Shown: positions 9,550 to 21,142, numbered from the stretch's first letter. The stretch is DNA of 64,000 bases from Rhynchopus euleeides (GCA_963210315.1 OY723282.1:2231229-2295228), one strand, 5' to 3'. Translations and numbers: made by a program. The notes: generated by a model from the letters alone, not told the origin.

Positions 9550-10812
9550 ATGGATGCCGCTGCGGTGCTTGTCACAACAGGTGAGGTGATACATGTCGAA
9601 GTCGCTGAGGATGCTACAGTCGGTGCTTTAAAAGAGGTGCTGGCAGACGCCTTCGGGCTGGACTGCGACCCGTGCAGCATCGTCCTCACCGTGCGTGGGG
9701 CTGACAGCGCCCTGGCGGACGACGGAGAGCTTGTCGGCGACAGCTCCGCTCTAGCGGAGGGGGGTACTCTCGAGGTCACGCTCGAAGCAGCTATCAAAGC
9801 CCCACGGACCTATCACGGGCATATCGGCTGGGTCCGTCACATCTGCTTGTCTTCCGATGGGACTCTCATGGCGAGCACCAGCAGCGACACGGTCCGCGTG
9901 TGGGACACGACCACCGCACAGGAGGTCAAGACTATAGAGGACGACGAAGGGGGTGCCTGCGGTGGGTTCACCTCCTGCGCCTTCTCCGCCGACCAGTCCC
10001 TGCTCTACGTCCTGGCCAGCGAGCTGCAGGTGTGGGGAACGGAGGGCTGGCAGCTGCAGCGCACCCTGGACGGGCCCTGGCACACCTTCGCCACGTCGCA
10101 GAATGTGGAGCGGCTGTACCTCTGCAACTTCGACGCGCTGGCTGTGTGGGACGCGCGCACCCTGCAGCCCTCCACCTCCCTCGACTGCTCCGCGGTGAAC
10201 GTCGCGGAGTCACCCTCCGGCACGCGGCTGTACGCTGCAGGGGACAGGCACCTCCTGGCGTGGGACACAGAGTCCTGGTCCCTCGTGGCCTCCAGCGATA
10301 TGCAGTGGGGCTCCTTCGTGGTGGCGGGGAGCTGCATCTGCGCTGTGCGGGCCCTGCCGGTGCAGCTGCGTGTCCCCGAGACGCAGGGCCTGGTGTATGT
10401 GCTGGACAGCGAGTCGCTGGTGCTGCAGAGGACCTTTGCGGCGTACCCAGCCCCCCTTGTCCCGGGGCGTGTGGCATGCCTCGCGCTGTCGCACTGCAGG
10501 TCGCACCTCTACTGCCCGGGGGGGCCCACCACCGTGTTCGACTGCGGCGCAGGGTTTTCCTTCGAAGGGGTCTTGACCAGCGACCCGCAGTGCATGGCTG
10601 TTGCCACGTGGGGGCGTGCTGTGTTCCACGGGGCTGCGCAGGCGGTGGAGGTGACGCCTGTGGGGCAGCTGGAGTGCTGTGCGCCTCGCCCGCCGCCCCG
10701 CCGGGCTGCTGCGGCACAGCAGGGCAACAGCGGCAGCAGCAAGAAGAGCAGCAAGGCAGAGAAGGAGCAGAAGAAGCGCGGCAGGTGCAAGCAGCCCTGT
10801 GCTGTGAGCTGA
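9550..10812 (+). CDS. Ubiquitin-like/WD40 repeat protein
   Basis: The 420-residue protein begins MDAAAVLVTTG at an ATG just after the last acceptor-like AG. Residues 1-78 have the alternating strand/helix pattern of a ubiquitin-like domain, with hydrophobic strand VIHVEV and helix VGALKEVLADAFGL, and no di-glycine end. From about residue 85 come WD-type blades: GHIGWVRHICLSSDGTLMAS ... VRVWD, then LQVWG, ALAVWD and LLAWD blades, up to about residue 370. The tail (about 375-420) is Ala/Ser/Lys-rich and basic, ending in CKQPCAVS. It is probably a cytosolic or nuclear scaffold. The pairing of an N-terminal ubiquitin-like fold with a single propeller is unusual. It has no introns. Function beyond protein binding cannot be given. 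Confidence 0.85.
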   Translation: MDAAAVLVTTGEVIHVEVAEDATVGALKEVLADAFGLDCDPCSIVLTVRGADSALADDGELVGDSSALAEGGTLEVTLEAAIKAPRTYHGHIGWVRHICLSSDGTLMASTSSDTVRVWDTTTAQEVKTIEDDEGGACGGFTSCAFSADQSLLYVLASELQVWGTEGWQLQRTLDGPWHTFATSQNVERLYLCNFDALAVWDARTLQPSTSLDCSAVNVAESPSGTRLYAAGDRHLLAWDTESWSLVASSDMQWGSFVVAGSCICAVRALPVQLRVPETQGLVYVLDSESLVLQRTFAAYPAPLVPGRVACLALSHCRSHLYCPGGPTTVFDCGAGFSFEGVLTSDPQCMAVATWGRAVFHGAAQAVEVTPVGQLECCAPRPPPRRAAAAQQGNSGSSKKSSKAEKEQKKRGRCKQPCAVS

Positions 10813-12685
10813 TGTTTCCCTCTCGCAGCAATTTAGTGTTGCGGCAGTTGAGGGTGGGTGGGGGGTGGGGTGCGGGGAGTTATCATGTCATATCCGCAGT
10901 GGGAGGAGAAGGGGGGGGGGGGTGGCTGTGAGGGTTGCGTTATTTGAGTGCGCCTTTGGGGGTGGCTGGGGCGGGTGCATGCTGTGTGGCTTTGTGTCTT
11001 CGTTTGCTGCGTGCTGCTTCTGAAGAAGTGCGGCCCAGCAGGCGACACCGAGTGCAGGAGAAACGTTTTCAACTGCACTGCACAGTATGTCTTCACCCCA
11101 TGAAACGAGGCGAGCCGAGTGCGAATTCCCAACCCATTTTGGAAAATTCTTGATTGTGTTTCTGGCAAACCTTCCTGTCACACTGTATAATTCACGGGTG
11201 TCCTGAGCAGATGTGTTCGTCACAAATCACCACTGACCGCTGTTGCCGGTTCGGACATGGAACCTTCGACAGCCCCAACGCATGCCTTGTATTGTATTTT
11301 GTGCCAGACACACCTGTGTGTCAGCAAATGCGACAGACTCACGGAAGGGTTCGGTGCACAGCCACGCTCCTCATTGTACTCCCGTATCTTCGCTCTGCCA
11401 TCAGTACATTTCTGGACTTCAGGCAGGTCAGCCGAGGCGCTGCACACAGGGTTTCCACAGTGGGGGGGTGAGAGAGAGAGAAGTGTTTTAAAAGAACGGT
11501 GGATGCATGCAATTGATAGAAGTGCCGTGCAGGTTGGGCGCACAGAATTAGAAGGCAAGAAGGGGGGGGGGGGCTAGGCTAGGCCCGTCAGGCTGGGGGG
11601 GGGGGGGGACGAATTACATGTGCAGGAAGGCCAGCTACACTCATGGCATTTCCCACCCACAAGTGAGTGGGCTCAAGTGTCTCAAACAAATCCGAAGGAA
11701 AGAAAGCGCGAACTGCGCCCAACATTATTTGCTGTTCTGATCGGTGGTCATTCCACACTTGATGTCGGCATCCCTCACGTGCCCTCCCCTGCCCCGGTCT
11801 GTGATCAGTGCTCCAAACATACAATAGACAGGGGCTGGGAGGTCTGCGCTCTCGCATCGTGCAATGCCAGAGCCGGTCTGCGCATCTGCCTACTCGCAGT
11901 GCAGGCACCATGACACATTATTCAACCAATCATCCGCTTTCCAATTTCGGTCAGCCCACTGGCTTCGACGCCTGCTGTCTCAGCTGCAATCAGTCACCAT
12001 GCAGCGGTTATAACTGCTTATTGCTCCGTGGTCGGAGGGGGGGGGGGGGTGGTGGTTGCAGCACTTATGGCCAGAATTTGCCCTGAGCGCCCTGTATTGT
12101 TGTGGGTGCGGAACAAGGAGTCGGCCCCAGCACAGATCACCAACCAGTGTCCCTGGGTCTGCCCCAACTAAGCGCACCGCTCCATTCATATCTCTTTCTG
12201 GTGCGTTTTCAATGCACTCACCTCTGCGCGATGCCGTTCGTGACAGTTCCTGGATAGGACAATTCTGAAAAACAGACGAGTTGAACAGCACTGTCAACAG
12301 ATATTTTTACGTTCCCCCCGTGGTATCACAGTCTGCGAAGCTGTTCTGCCTCTTGCGGACAGCAGGTCGCATCCGTCTTCTCACTACCTTCAGCATCCCT
12401 GCACTGCAGGCTCGGCAGCACATAGGCACCTGCAGAAGGCAACAGCCATGCCTGTCACGAGCGGTGGCCCTGCTTTGGCGGGCAAGGCTGCCTTCGACGG
12501 AGGTTATGATGGCGCTAGGCACTGTGCATTGGAGAACCATGCATTGGTGCAGGTGGCGCACACGGGGTTCGTGGGATGTGAAAGAACGTCGGGGGCGAAC
12601 CTGAGAATTTCGTGGATTGTGTTGCTGTTGGAATTTCCACAACCAGAAAGTGCGTGAGGGGAAGAGCCCTGACAGGGTTAGCCTG
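10813..12685. other. Intergenic region with dispersed repeat R2
   Basis: 11240-11520 (R2) recurs at 59310-59530: both have ACCAGACACACCTGTGTGTCAG, then a CAGGTCA-CCGAGGCG word, a (GA)n tract and GGTGGATGC-TGCAAT. Runs of G occur near 11565, 11600 and 12035. Open frames are short and lack domain features. Nothing here supports a gene. Confidence 0.5.
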
Positions 12686-13141
12686 GGTAGCCGTTTCTCA
12701 GGCTCCCTCTCCGGAATCGAACCCTAATTCCCCGTTACCCGTTACAGCCACGGTAGTCCACTACACTACCGTCAAAAGCTGATAGGGCAGATACTCCTGC
12801 GGGCTTGCACCAGATCAAGTCTGTGTGCTATCGCTCGGTTGACCTGTTTCATCCAAAGAACCACTGCTATTGCTAGCGTTGGTTTTCGTTTCGGTCAACT
12901 GCATCCCCTTCAGCCCAATAGGGTTTCCCCCATTGAGTGGAATCTGAGTGGGATTTTTTGGACAGGTATTAGCAATGGAGTTACCATTGTTATCCCACTG
13001 GACGCCAAAGGCACCTTTCCCGCGTGGATTGTAGCTGATTTAATGAGCCGTTTGCAGATCCACTGTTAATCCATTTACTCTGAGACTTGCATGGCTTAAT
13101 CCTTGAAACAAGCATATGACTACTGGCAGGATCAACCAGGT
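12686..13141 (-). rRNA. 18S rRNA, 5'-end fragment (truncated)
   Basis: On the minus strand the sequence begins at 13141 with the universal small-subunit start ACCTGGTTGATCCTGCCAG, followed by TCATATGCTTGTTTCAAGGA, CATGCAAGTCTCAGAG and GGCTCATTAAATCAG. It ends with the conserved GGGTTCGATTCCGGAGAGG and GAGAAACGGCTACC. After 12686 the rRNA match stops abruptly (next bases CAGGCTAACC instead of the expected ACATC...). About 456 nt remain of roughly 1.8-2 kb, so this is an rDNA piece or pseudogene, not a working unit. CTTGTTTCAAGGA resembles kinetoplastid 18S. Confidence 0.93.
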
Positions 13142-13410
13142 TTCTTGTCACTCAAATCTTATTCCAGTCGCACAGGACGGGAAAGAATTAGTGAGCAAGT
13201 GCCTTGAAGGTTGATGTTGTAACCGGCTCACCTGAGGAGAGGCATTCCGGTCCGGCTCATTCGAGCGATCCTAGCTTTTCCCCTGCAGGTTTTAGGTGAT
13301 TTTCACCACCGTGTCTTCCCGACTGTTTTGCCTGTTGCGGAGCTCTTGCAAGCAAGATGACTCCAGGCTGGGACGAACCCGTTCAGGATGGTACACGCGG
13401 TTCAGTCGGA
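13142..13410. other. Flank of the rRNA fragment, possible spacer
   Basis: This is the stretch upstream of the 18S start on the minus strand, where an external transcribed spacer would lie in a real rDNA unit. I see no gene and no second copy in the window, so it cannot be told from unrelated DNA. Confidence 0.35.
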
Positions 13411-15376
13411 GGGACTGGTGGGTGACAATATAATGCAGGTGCGACACTGCCGAAAGAGAATGAGGAGCACAGCATCCGGGACCTGGAGCCCATGTGCCCT
13501 CTCCACACGCTACTGGTTTGCACCCCGGATTTTTTGCTTGTTAAGAACACTCGTGTGAGCGGAAAGCGACCCGCCACAGCTGCAACCAGGCGTGCTCTAC
13601 ACACGAACCGGATGTTATTATCAGTTCAGGTTTGTGTGTAGAAGCGTCAACAAACAGGAGGAAATCTATCAGAGCGGTTGTAGTGAAGTACCAATGGCCA
13701 AATATGTAACACACGCACACACACACGGTCACCATCCCACGACACGATAAACTTGTCTTCGGGACTATTCGAGACTCTTGTGGCTGGGGCGGAGACAAGG
13801 CAGAGCCACTGTAAGTGAAGGACCGGATGGGGATGACGGCAAGGGCGGGGCCGGCTGCGGCCGTTGTGGCGCTGCTGCTTTCGTGCGGGGCGGTCGGGGA
13901 TGCGCTCATGATCGAGTCGGAGTTCTGCGACACGCGGCGCTGCAAGGTGGAGACGCGCGGGGTGTGGGCCGTGTGGTGGGACAGGTCGTATGACCACGAC
14001 GAGGACGCGGCGCACGTGCTGCAGCAGCTGGACGGGGTGTGGGAGGACTGCATGGGGCGGCTGAGGATGAAGAAGTCGGACCGTGTTGCAAGCGTGTCGT
14101 ACGTGAATGTGTACCTGGCGCACAAGGGGGACGCGACAGGGCGCACCAGGCAGGGTGTGGGGACGGACAAGTTCCGGCACCCGTACGTGATGTACCCCGG
14201 GCGGCCTGACGAGCAGAGCCTGCTGCACGAGGGGTTCCACGTGTGCCAGTACGACAGCCCGTCGCAAGGGTTCGCGTACAGAGGCAACAGCGGGTGGCGT
14301 GCACCAGTACGGGAAGCACGCGATGATGTACTACATGACGGAGCACGGCGGGGTGTCGGAGAGCGTGATGTCGTCAGGGTTCGGGGCGGGGACGTGGCTG
14401 TCCCCGCAGCAGTACTTCAAGCAGGAGATCGGGCTGGACAGGCTGCGCACCGTGTTCGCGGACTGGACGGCACGCACGGTCTTCTGGGAGTACCTGACGG
14501 TGGGGCAGGTGCGCACGTTGCGGTGTGAGCTGCAGCGGTACGGGGACGCGGCGGACATCCACCGCTACATCGGGGAGTGCGGCAGCAGCGGGACGGGCGG
14601 GTGGGTGCGCCCCTCCAGCACGTACGTGACACGCGGGTGGTCCTTCAACGTGTACAAGATGCAGGTCGGGGCGTCTGCGTCGAGGTACCCGGGCGGCACA
14701 CGGGGCTGCTGCAGGTGGACGTGTCGGGGACCCACACGCTGTACCTGCCCTCGGACGACGGGTCGCAGCTGTACGTCGACGGGCAGCGTGTGGGTCGACA
14801 ACGGCGGGAGGCGGCGGGAGGCACGGGTGCCGCACCCGGTCGTGCTCGCTGCACCTGTCGCGCGGGATGCACCGCATCGAGGTGCGCTTCTTCGAGAACC
14901 ACGGGGCGGCCATCCTGAAGCTGGAGTGGACCAAGCCTGGCGGCGCGCGAGGTTGTGCCGAAGTCGAACCTCCGCCCCATGTGAGGATGGCGCGGTGGCG
15001 CGGCTGATCTTATCTTGTGAGACAAGACCTTGTCTTGCCTCGTGTCTGTGCAGGTGTCTCAAATGCAGTATCATCAGACGCACACACGCAGCGTCGACCC
15101 ACTTCATCCCACCCCAACACCCCCATTGCACCAAGAGGGACGAAACATGTGCGCGTTCGCGTGGTGCACTGCTGCCCGCGGGTTGGGTGCCTCGTGCCGC
15201 CACAGTCCCTCTTTCTTGTTGTTGCCGCCTGGTTGCCTCTGCCTTTGCTTTTTCTTTTGCTTTGCGGTTGCTCTTGCGTGCCTTCAGCGGCACCTATTCC
15301 CGCATTTCATTTCGTTCACCTGCCCTCAGTGCCTCCCTCTTTTCTGGTTCCTAAAGCCAACCGTACACCCCAGGAC
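13411..15376 (+). repeat. Segmental duplication, copy 1
   Basis: The segment from TGGTGGGTGACAATATAATG to CACCCCAGGACTCAAA recurs in direct order at 17634-19515. It includes about 415 bp upstream of the peptidase gene, the gene and about 390 bp downstream. Identity is high, with separate deletions in each copy. A fragment of the upstream part (GAGCGGAAAGCGAC ... AACCAAACGTGCT) is also at 63790-63835. Confidence 0.92.
13827..14984 (+). pseudogene. HEXXH metallopeptidase with PA14 domain, copy 1 (broken)
   Basis: It begins MGMTARAGPAAAVVALLLSC, a good signal peptide. Near 14228 is the zinc motif HEGFH inside a gluzincin-like context. Relative to copy 2 a 161-bp deletion after GNSGW (junction near 14297) removes the segment with YIEASANWY, where the third zinc ligand Glu would lie, and shifts the frame. 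The next frame continues with QYGKHAMMYYMTEHGG and WLSPQQYFKQEIGLDRL. A C-terminal PA14-type lectin domain follows (THTLYLPSDDGSQLYVDG, RGMHRIEVRFFENHGAAIL), reached only after further frame changes. The layout is close to DUF6055-like peptidases. The intact protein would be secreted and act on cell-surface or matrix material; this copy cannot make it unless unseen introns intervene. Confidence 0.8.
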
Positions 15377-15739
15377 TCAAAAAAGGATTTCCGGGTTTCT
15401 TTTGTTTTGTTTGTGCAACCTTCTGCAGGGGCTTAGCTTGGATTTTGGGGTTGGGGCCGAAACTCGGTCAGACTCGGTCACAGTACACACGCAGTTGATT
15501 TGCCCCGTTGATTTGCTCCCCACCACCTGGTTCACCCAGAATTCGACGTTGCTGCCTTCCCGGTTCCCCCCCTTCTTATCTGGAACACCAGCTCAGCAAC
15601 CAGGTTTGCAGCCTCAACCTGGGGTTGCTTTGTTGCCTTTGTAGGTGTGCATTGGCAGCTTCCCGCCAGGCAGTGGCGGATGCAGTCTCAGCAGCGCAGA
15701 TAGTCCTGAAGTGGGCTGAAAAAGAGCTTTGTTGGTGCT
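15377..15739. other. No gene seen
   Basis: This is unique sequence between the duplicated segment and the hAT-like element. Short open frames have no recognisable features. Confidence 0.4.
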
Positions 15740-16916
15740 CAGGCCTGGGCGGGGAACGAGCCCTTTTTCCAGGTTTTTTGGTTCGGGGAACCAGGTTTTT
15801 TCTAAGAATTTTTACAAGGGATTTTTTGCTCGCCCCCCCACAGTTTCCAGGCGCGTGCCCGTCAGGCGGGACTTTTTCTCTGATTTCTCTCCGCGTCATC
15901 ATGTGACAGCTCTCGAGTGATGCCCAGAGATGCTTGCGGCAATGAATGAGGATCACCTGGCGCTCGTTCTCATCGGGGGTTGTGCTCCGCAGGGACTCAA
16001 TACACCTTGGCACTCGCGCAGGGCTGGACATGCCAGCAGCTGGAGGACAGTTACAAAGCTGCCACTCCCCGACGCCACCCACCTGCTGGCCCCTTCAGGT
16101 CTGAAACCCCAAAAGCTCCCGGGGATTTTTGCAGTGGTGCGCGCCATATTCAGCGCAGTAGGGTGATCTCTCCGATTTTCCATAACTGCTGGTTTACTGG
16201 TTTGGGGAACGGTCGCCGGCAGACCGTTGAAATGCCCGTGTTAGCAAGGCACACTCACGTTTCAGGTAGCGTGTCGCGTGTCACGCATGTCGCGAACGCG
16301 GCAAGTGTACCTCCCAGGTGGGGAAGCCCGACCTCCTGTCCGATGTCAGTCAGGCTTCGAAGAAGCGCTTCATGGATGCGGCGCTGACCTCCTACGCTGC
16401 ACTGTACCCGGGGAAGTGAGATAGATGGACGGGCACACGCTACATCGGGGGTCTGGGGGGCGGAGCCCCCCAGCCGCCGGAGGCCACGGTAGCGAACATC
16501 TGTTCGTGTGGGCGTACAGATTCTGTGCGAGTTGGCTGCGTCCTCAGAGGCGACTGGAGTGGTTGGACCCCGACTTGATGGGATTCGAAGGACTTGAGTA
16601 CGAGACGTACGCCACAGGGGGGTCTGGGGGGCGTGAGCCCCCCAGCCGCCGGAGGCCACGGTAGTGAACGTCTGGCTCTCCAGTTGGCCAGCAAGGCGAA
16701 CGGTACGTGGGACAGACTTCCCTTCCATCCTTGTGCGCGCCCTGTCGACTGGGGAAAACTTAGAAAAAGTTTTTTCCTCTGCGAAACAACCTTAGAAAAA
16801 AATTCTCCTAACAAAATTCTTAGAAAAAAACTTTTTTTCCCCTTACAAAAATTCTTAGAAAAAAAGTTCAGAATCCTGAAAGTGGGGAACAAGCCCCCCA
16901 GTTAGGAACAGCCCTG
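15740..16916 (-). mobile_element. hAT-like element, copy A
   Basis: This is the inverted counterpart of 37839-39043, 1177 bp, with ends CAGGCCTGGGC and CAGGGCTGTTCC (inward). It holds two copies of the GC-rich hairpin GGGGGGCGGAGCCCCCC with the flanking words GGCCACGGTAG and CCGCCGGAG (16441-16500, 16615-16670) and long T-rich runs with TTCTAAG words. No transposase. The flanks TTGGTGCT and GCACTATC do not match, so the duplication is lost or the copy moved by rearrangement. Confidence 0.75.
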
Positions 16917-17633
16917 GCACTATCGCCAGAAAATTTTTTTTCGGAAAAAAAAATATTCTCGGAAACGGCCAGAGCAGCGCGTTTCACGACAACAAATTTT
17001 TCGAAAAAAGTCCAAAATTGAAAAATTTTCCTGCCGAGACCAAATATGGAGTCCACCTATTTCCAGGTTTTTGGTGGTTTTTGGCCACCCGGGGGTCCTG
17101 CATCTGTGGCCACAGAAATGGCCTCGAAACACCCCCAGGCACCCAAAAAACGTGTTTCTGGAAAGATATGTCCCAAAACTGCCCGAAAGTCACATCTGGG
17201 TCTGGTGACCCGACCCCACAGACCCTGCATTTTACACCTTTTTCACCAGAATATTGGGTCAGCAGGCAAAAGTCGATTTTTTTGGAATTTTTCAGAAAAT
17301 CTTGGCATCGTGGAATGCGCTGTCCCCGTTCTGCCCGAAAAACGCATTTTTCGGACTTTTTTCTCAGATCTGGGGGTCTGGTTCAGATGTGTGCTTGGGC
17401 CCCATAACCGCCCAAAAATATTTTGGGTGGTCATTGCGAGTGGCCGGCCGTGAAAAAAAAATATCTTTTTTCTCAAAAAAAAGTTGATTCTCGGATCGTT
17501 CTGAAACAACGCAGTTCACCATAAAAAGAAATTCTGATTTTGGTGGAGTGGAAAAATCCTTACTGGGGAAGGTGGCCAAAATCCCGGATTTTCGGTGAAT
17601 TAAGTCGCCCCCCCACCGGTCTCAAAAGGTTAA
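16917..17633. other. Unassigned, homopolymer-rich
   Basis: Long A and T runs alternate with GC-rich words, in the same style as the interior of the GGAGGAT element but with no matching copy in the window. Open frames in several phases are composition artefacts. It may be the interior of another non-autonomous element. Confidence 0.4.
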
Positions 17634-19515
17634 TGGTGGGTGACAATATAATGCAGGTGCGACACTGCCGAAAGAGAATGAGGAGCACAGCATCCGGGAC
17701 CTGGAGCCCATGTGCCCTCTCCACACGCTACTGTTTTGCACCCCATCTTTTTTGTTAAGAACACTCGTGTGAGCGGAAAGCGACCCACCACAGCTGCAAC
17801 CAAACGTGCTCTATACACTCACCGGATGTGATTATCAGTTCAGGTTTGTGTGTAGAAGCGTCAACAAACAGGTGGAAATCTATCAGAGCGGTTGTAGTGT
17901 GAAGTACCAATGGCCAAATATGTAGCACACGCACACACGGTCACCACCCACCCCACGACAGGACAAGCTTGTCTTCGGGACTATTCGAGACTCTTGTGGC
18001 TGGTGCGGAGACAAGGCAGAGCCACTGTAAGTGAAGGACCGGATGGGGATGACGGCAAGGGCGGGGCCGGCTGCGGCCGTTGTGGCGCTGCTGCTTTCGT
18101 GCGGGGCGGTCGGGGATGCGCTCATGATCGAGTCGGAGTCGACACGCGGCGCTGCAAGGTGGAGACGCGCGGGGTGTGTGCTGTGTGGTGGGACAGGTCG
18201 TATGACCACGACGAGGACGCGGCGCACGTGCTGCAGCAGCTGGACGGGGTGTGGGAGGACTGCATGGGGCGGCTGAGGATGAAGAAGTCGGACCGTGTTG
18301 CAAGCGTGTCGTACGTGAATGTGTACCTGGCGCACAAGGGGGACGCGACGGGGCACCAGGCAGGGTGTGGGGACGGACAAGTTCCGGCGCCCGTACGTGA
18401 CGCTCCCCGGGCGGCCTGACGAGCAGAGCCTGCTGCACGAGGGGTTCCACGTGTGCCAGTACGACAGCCCGTCGCAAGGGTTCGCGTACAGAGGCAACAG
18501 CGGGTGGTACATCGAGGCGAGTGCGAACTGGTACGCGGCGACACGCACGGCCGGGAAGGACCGGGCATTTGTGGAGGCAGACGCGATTGCCGCACTCCCA
18601 CACCTGCCGATGTGGCACAGCAGGTACTTCAACTACGAGCAGGGGGAGCCGGGCAACTGGCAGCGCTACGTGCACCAGTACGGGAAGCACGCGATGATGT
18701 ACTACATGACGGAGCACGGCGGGGTGTCGGAGAGCGTGATGTCGTCAGGGTTCGGGGCGGGGACGTGGCTGTCCCCGCAGCAGTACTTCAAGCAGGAGAT
18801 CGGGCTGGACAGGCTGCGCACCGTGTTCGCGGACTGGACGGCACGCACGGTCTTCTGGGAGTACCTGACGGTGGGGCAGGTGCGCACGTTGCGGAGTCCT
18901 GCCCTCGGACGACGGGTCGCAGCTGTACGTCGACGGGCAGCTGTGAGTCGACAACGGCGGGAGGCACGGGTGCCGCACCCGGTCGCGCTCGCTGTACCTG
19001 TCGCGCGGGATGCACCGCATCGAGGTGCGCTTCTTCGAGAACCATCCTGAAGCTGGAGTGGCGCAAGCCTGGCGGCGTGCGCGTGGTTGTGCCGAAGCCG
19101 AACCTCCGCCCCATGTGAGGATGCCGCGGTGGCGCGGCTGTGCTGAGGGCTCTTGACTTATCTGCACCGAACTTATCTTGTCGTACTATGCAGGTGCCCA
19201 AATGCAGTATAATAAGACGCACACACGCAGCGTCGACCCACTTCATCCCACCCCAACACCCCCATTGCATCAAGAGGGACGAAACATGTGCGCGTGCGCG
19301 TGGTGCACTGCTGCGGCTGGGTGCCTCGTGCCGCCACAGTCCCTCTTTCTTGTTGTTGCCGCCTGGTTGCCTCTGCCTTTGCTTTTTCTTTTGCTTTGCG
19401 GTTGCTCTTGCGTGCCTTCAGCGGCACCTATTCCCGCATTTCATTTCGTTCACCTGCCCTCAGTGCCTCCCTCTTTTCTGGTTCCTAAAGCCAACCGTAC
19501 ACCCCAGGACTCAAA
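17634..19515 (+). repeat. Segmental duplication, copy 2
   Basis: Direct repeat of 13411-15376, starting about 4.2 kb further on. It keeps the 161 bp missing from copy 1 but lacks about 210 bp around the start of the PA14 region. Confidence 0.92.
18043..19118 (+). pseudogene. HEXXH metallopeptidase with PA14 domain, copy 2 (broken)
   Basis: The same gene as copy 1. It keeps the full peptidase core: HEGFHVCQYDSPSQGF, then WYIEASANWYAATRT with the candidate third ligand Glu, then QYGKHAMMYYMTEHGG. A 4-bp loss near 18139 and a 2-bp loss near 18352 put the signal peptide, middle and core in different frames. The first half of the PA14 domain is deleted (junction near 18896, where ACGTTGCGG runs into the PSDDGSQLYVDG codons), and a TGA follows at once. 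A small tail matching the end of copy 1 remains. Copy 2 has the catalytic core and copy 1 the lectin domain, so neither is complete. Confidence 0.8.
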
Positions 19516-20196
19516 CCTGGTGCGGAGTCAGCCTTCACCACTTCCTGCCTATATCCCACCTCCCAATGTCCGAACGCGGCCCCAGCACACACCCGAACAT
19601 CAGACAAGCGATCTTAGCTCTCCAAAGCTGGTCTGGGTGTGGCGCGTGCGTTGGGGTTGCGGACACGGCGCACTGTCCGACCGCCTTTGCGGTCAGGCCG
19701 GTTTTGATTTCGGTGCACGCAAACAGGTTTCGCAGGTCTCTTGATGAAGCAGAGGGGTCTTCGCTGGTCTTTATTCTTTGTCAATCTTTGTCGGTTTTCA
19801 GCCAATTCAACAGGAAATGCACCAAAAGCAACCGTGCTTCCTTCTTTCTTAATGATGCGTTGACGCTTCCACCACCCTAAAGCCTGCTGATTTGATGTGG
19901 GTGTGGAGCACATATGAACACGAGATAGCTAGACACACAGAAAATGAACAGGATCGTCGTGTTTACTGGGGGGGGCAATTAATTGTCAGGGGGCGATTAA
20001 TCGCCCCGTCGCGGCGGGAATAATCGTAACCCCTACGATTATTCACCACCGTTGGGGTGATCGAAATCGCGTTTTTGACCCACACGCAACCGACACGGAA
20101 CCTACACGGAACACCCCTTGCAGATTTTTCGGGTAATAGGGCGGGTTATTTTCTAGGGAACATGTCACTCTTTGGCTGTCATTCTACTGCTTCCAG

Positions 20197-20395
20197 TGAC
20201 TCCGGTGGAAGCGATCAATGCAAAATCATCTGAAAGGAAGACTCGAGAGACTGCTGCTGTATTTTTGAGCACATTTATGATGCGTAAAAGTAGGAGTGCT
20301 TCCGACGATCCTGTTCCTTTTCTGTGTGTCTAGCTATCTCGTGTTCACATGTGCTCCACACCCACATCAAAGCAGCAGGCTCTAGGGTGGGTGGA
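20197..20395. repeat. Dispersed repeats R4 and R6 (inverted copies)
   Basis: 20197-20265 is an inverted copy of R4 (ATTGATCGCTTCCAC with TACAGCAG), also at 47388-47452 and 50935-51001. 20300-20395 is an inverted copy of 19853-19950 and of 51245-51345 (TGTGGAGCACATGTGAACAC and AGATAGCTAGACACACAG), so the stretch folds back on the sequence just before the outer element. Confidence 0.65.
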
Positions 20396-20436
20396 AGAAA
20401 AATGAGCAATTTTCCCCGCAGAAATTTCAAAAAACT

Positions 20437-20700
20437 CGTTCTTTTGAATGTTGGGAGCCCGTGCGGATCGTGGTGGGGTCATTTCGACCATGGGATGTCT
20501 GTCTTCACCCGTGACTGGTCGTCACCATTTTGGCTCATATTCGTCCACATGTCCGGACTTGTGTGCCCCCAGTTTCAACACGAAAATGAGCCCAGACGGT
20601 GACTGCCAGTAAGCGGTGAAGACAGACACTCCATGGCCAAAATGACCCCACTACGATCCGCACAGATTCCAAATATGCAAACGGACGAGGTTTTGGAGTG
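20437..20700. repeat. R3 foldback
   Basis: Two R3 copies face each other: TGTTGGGAGCCCGTGCGGATCG ... GACCATGGGATGTCTGTC on the left pairs with GACAGACACTCCATGGCC ... CGATCCGCACAGATTCC on the right, with a loop of about 80 bp. This would form a strong hairpin. Confidence 0.7.
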
Positions 20701-20882
20701 TTTGTCCCCAGAACTGACCAGAAAACTTGCAAAAGTGAATAATCGTGCACCCCACGATTATTCCCCCCCGTCAACTTTTTGACTTTTTTTGGGCCCCTCA
20801 ATTATACCCGCCCGTTCGCCAATTACTGGGGGGGGGCAAATACAAGAGTACCTACCCCCCCCCTTGTAATTGTCCGCCCCCC

Positions 20883-20941
20883 CAAACCCCTTGTAATTGT
20901 CCGCCTCGGGGCCTCCTCGGGGGGCGGACAATTACAAGGGT
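20883..20941. repeat. Hairpin built on TTGTAATTGTCCGCC
   Basis: CCCTTGTAATTGTCCGCC on the left pairs with GGCGGACAATTACAAGGG on the right across a short GC-rich loop. A second hairpin with the same word is at 21143-21222, where the left word occurs twice. Confidence 0.75.
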
Positions 20942-21142
20942 TATACTGGGTACTAAGGCCTGCAGTGCGAGTGGTTGGCCTGCGTGACAAGGGTCTCTTG
21001 ATCACCCCTCGCTACTCCCCTATCACCCCCTGGGGGGTGGTAGGGGTGAGTAGCGAGAACCCTGGCCACCCAGAGCGCACAAACACTATGGAATGTGCCT
21101 CTGTTGTGTTGTGTGCACGCTGCAGCCAGTGGTACAGGCTAA

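Noticed and set aside
15740..16916. 8-bp target duplication for hAT-like copy A
   Set aside because: The flanks TTGGTGCT and GCACTATC do not match, so no duplication is claimed for this copy.
13827..19118. PA14 domain as a sign of a toxin
   Set aside because: PA14 is a widespread carbohydrate-binding module; here it follows a eukaryotic secreted peptidase and both copies are broken.
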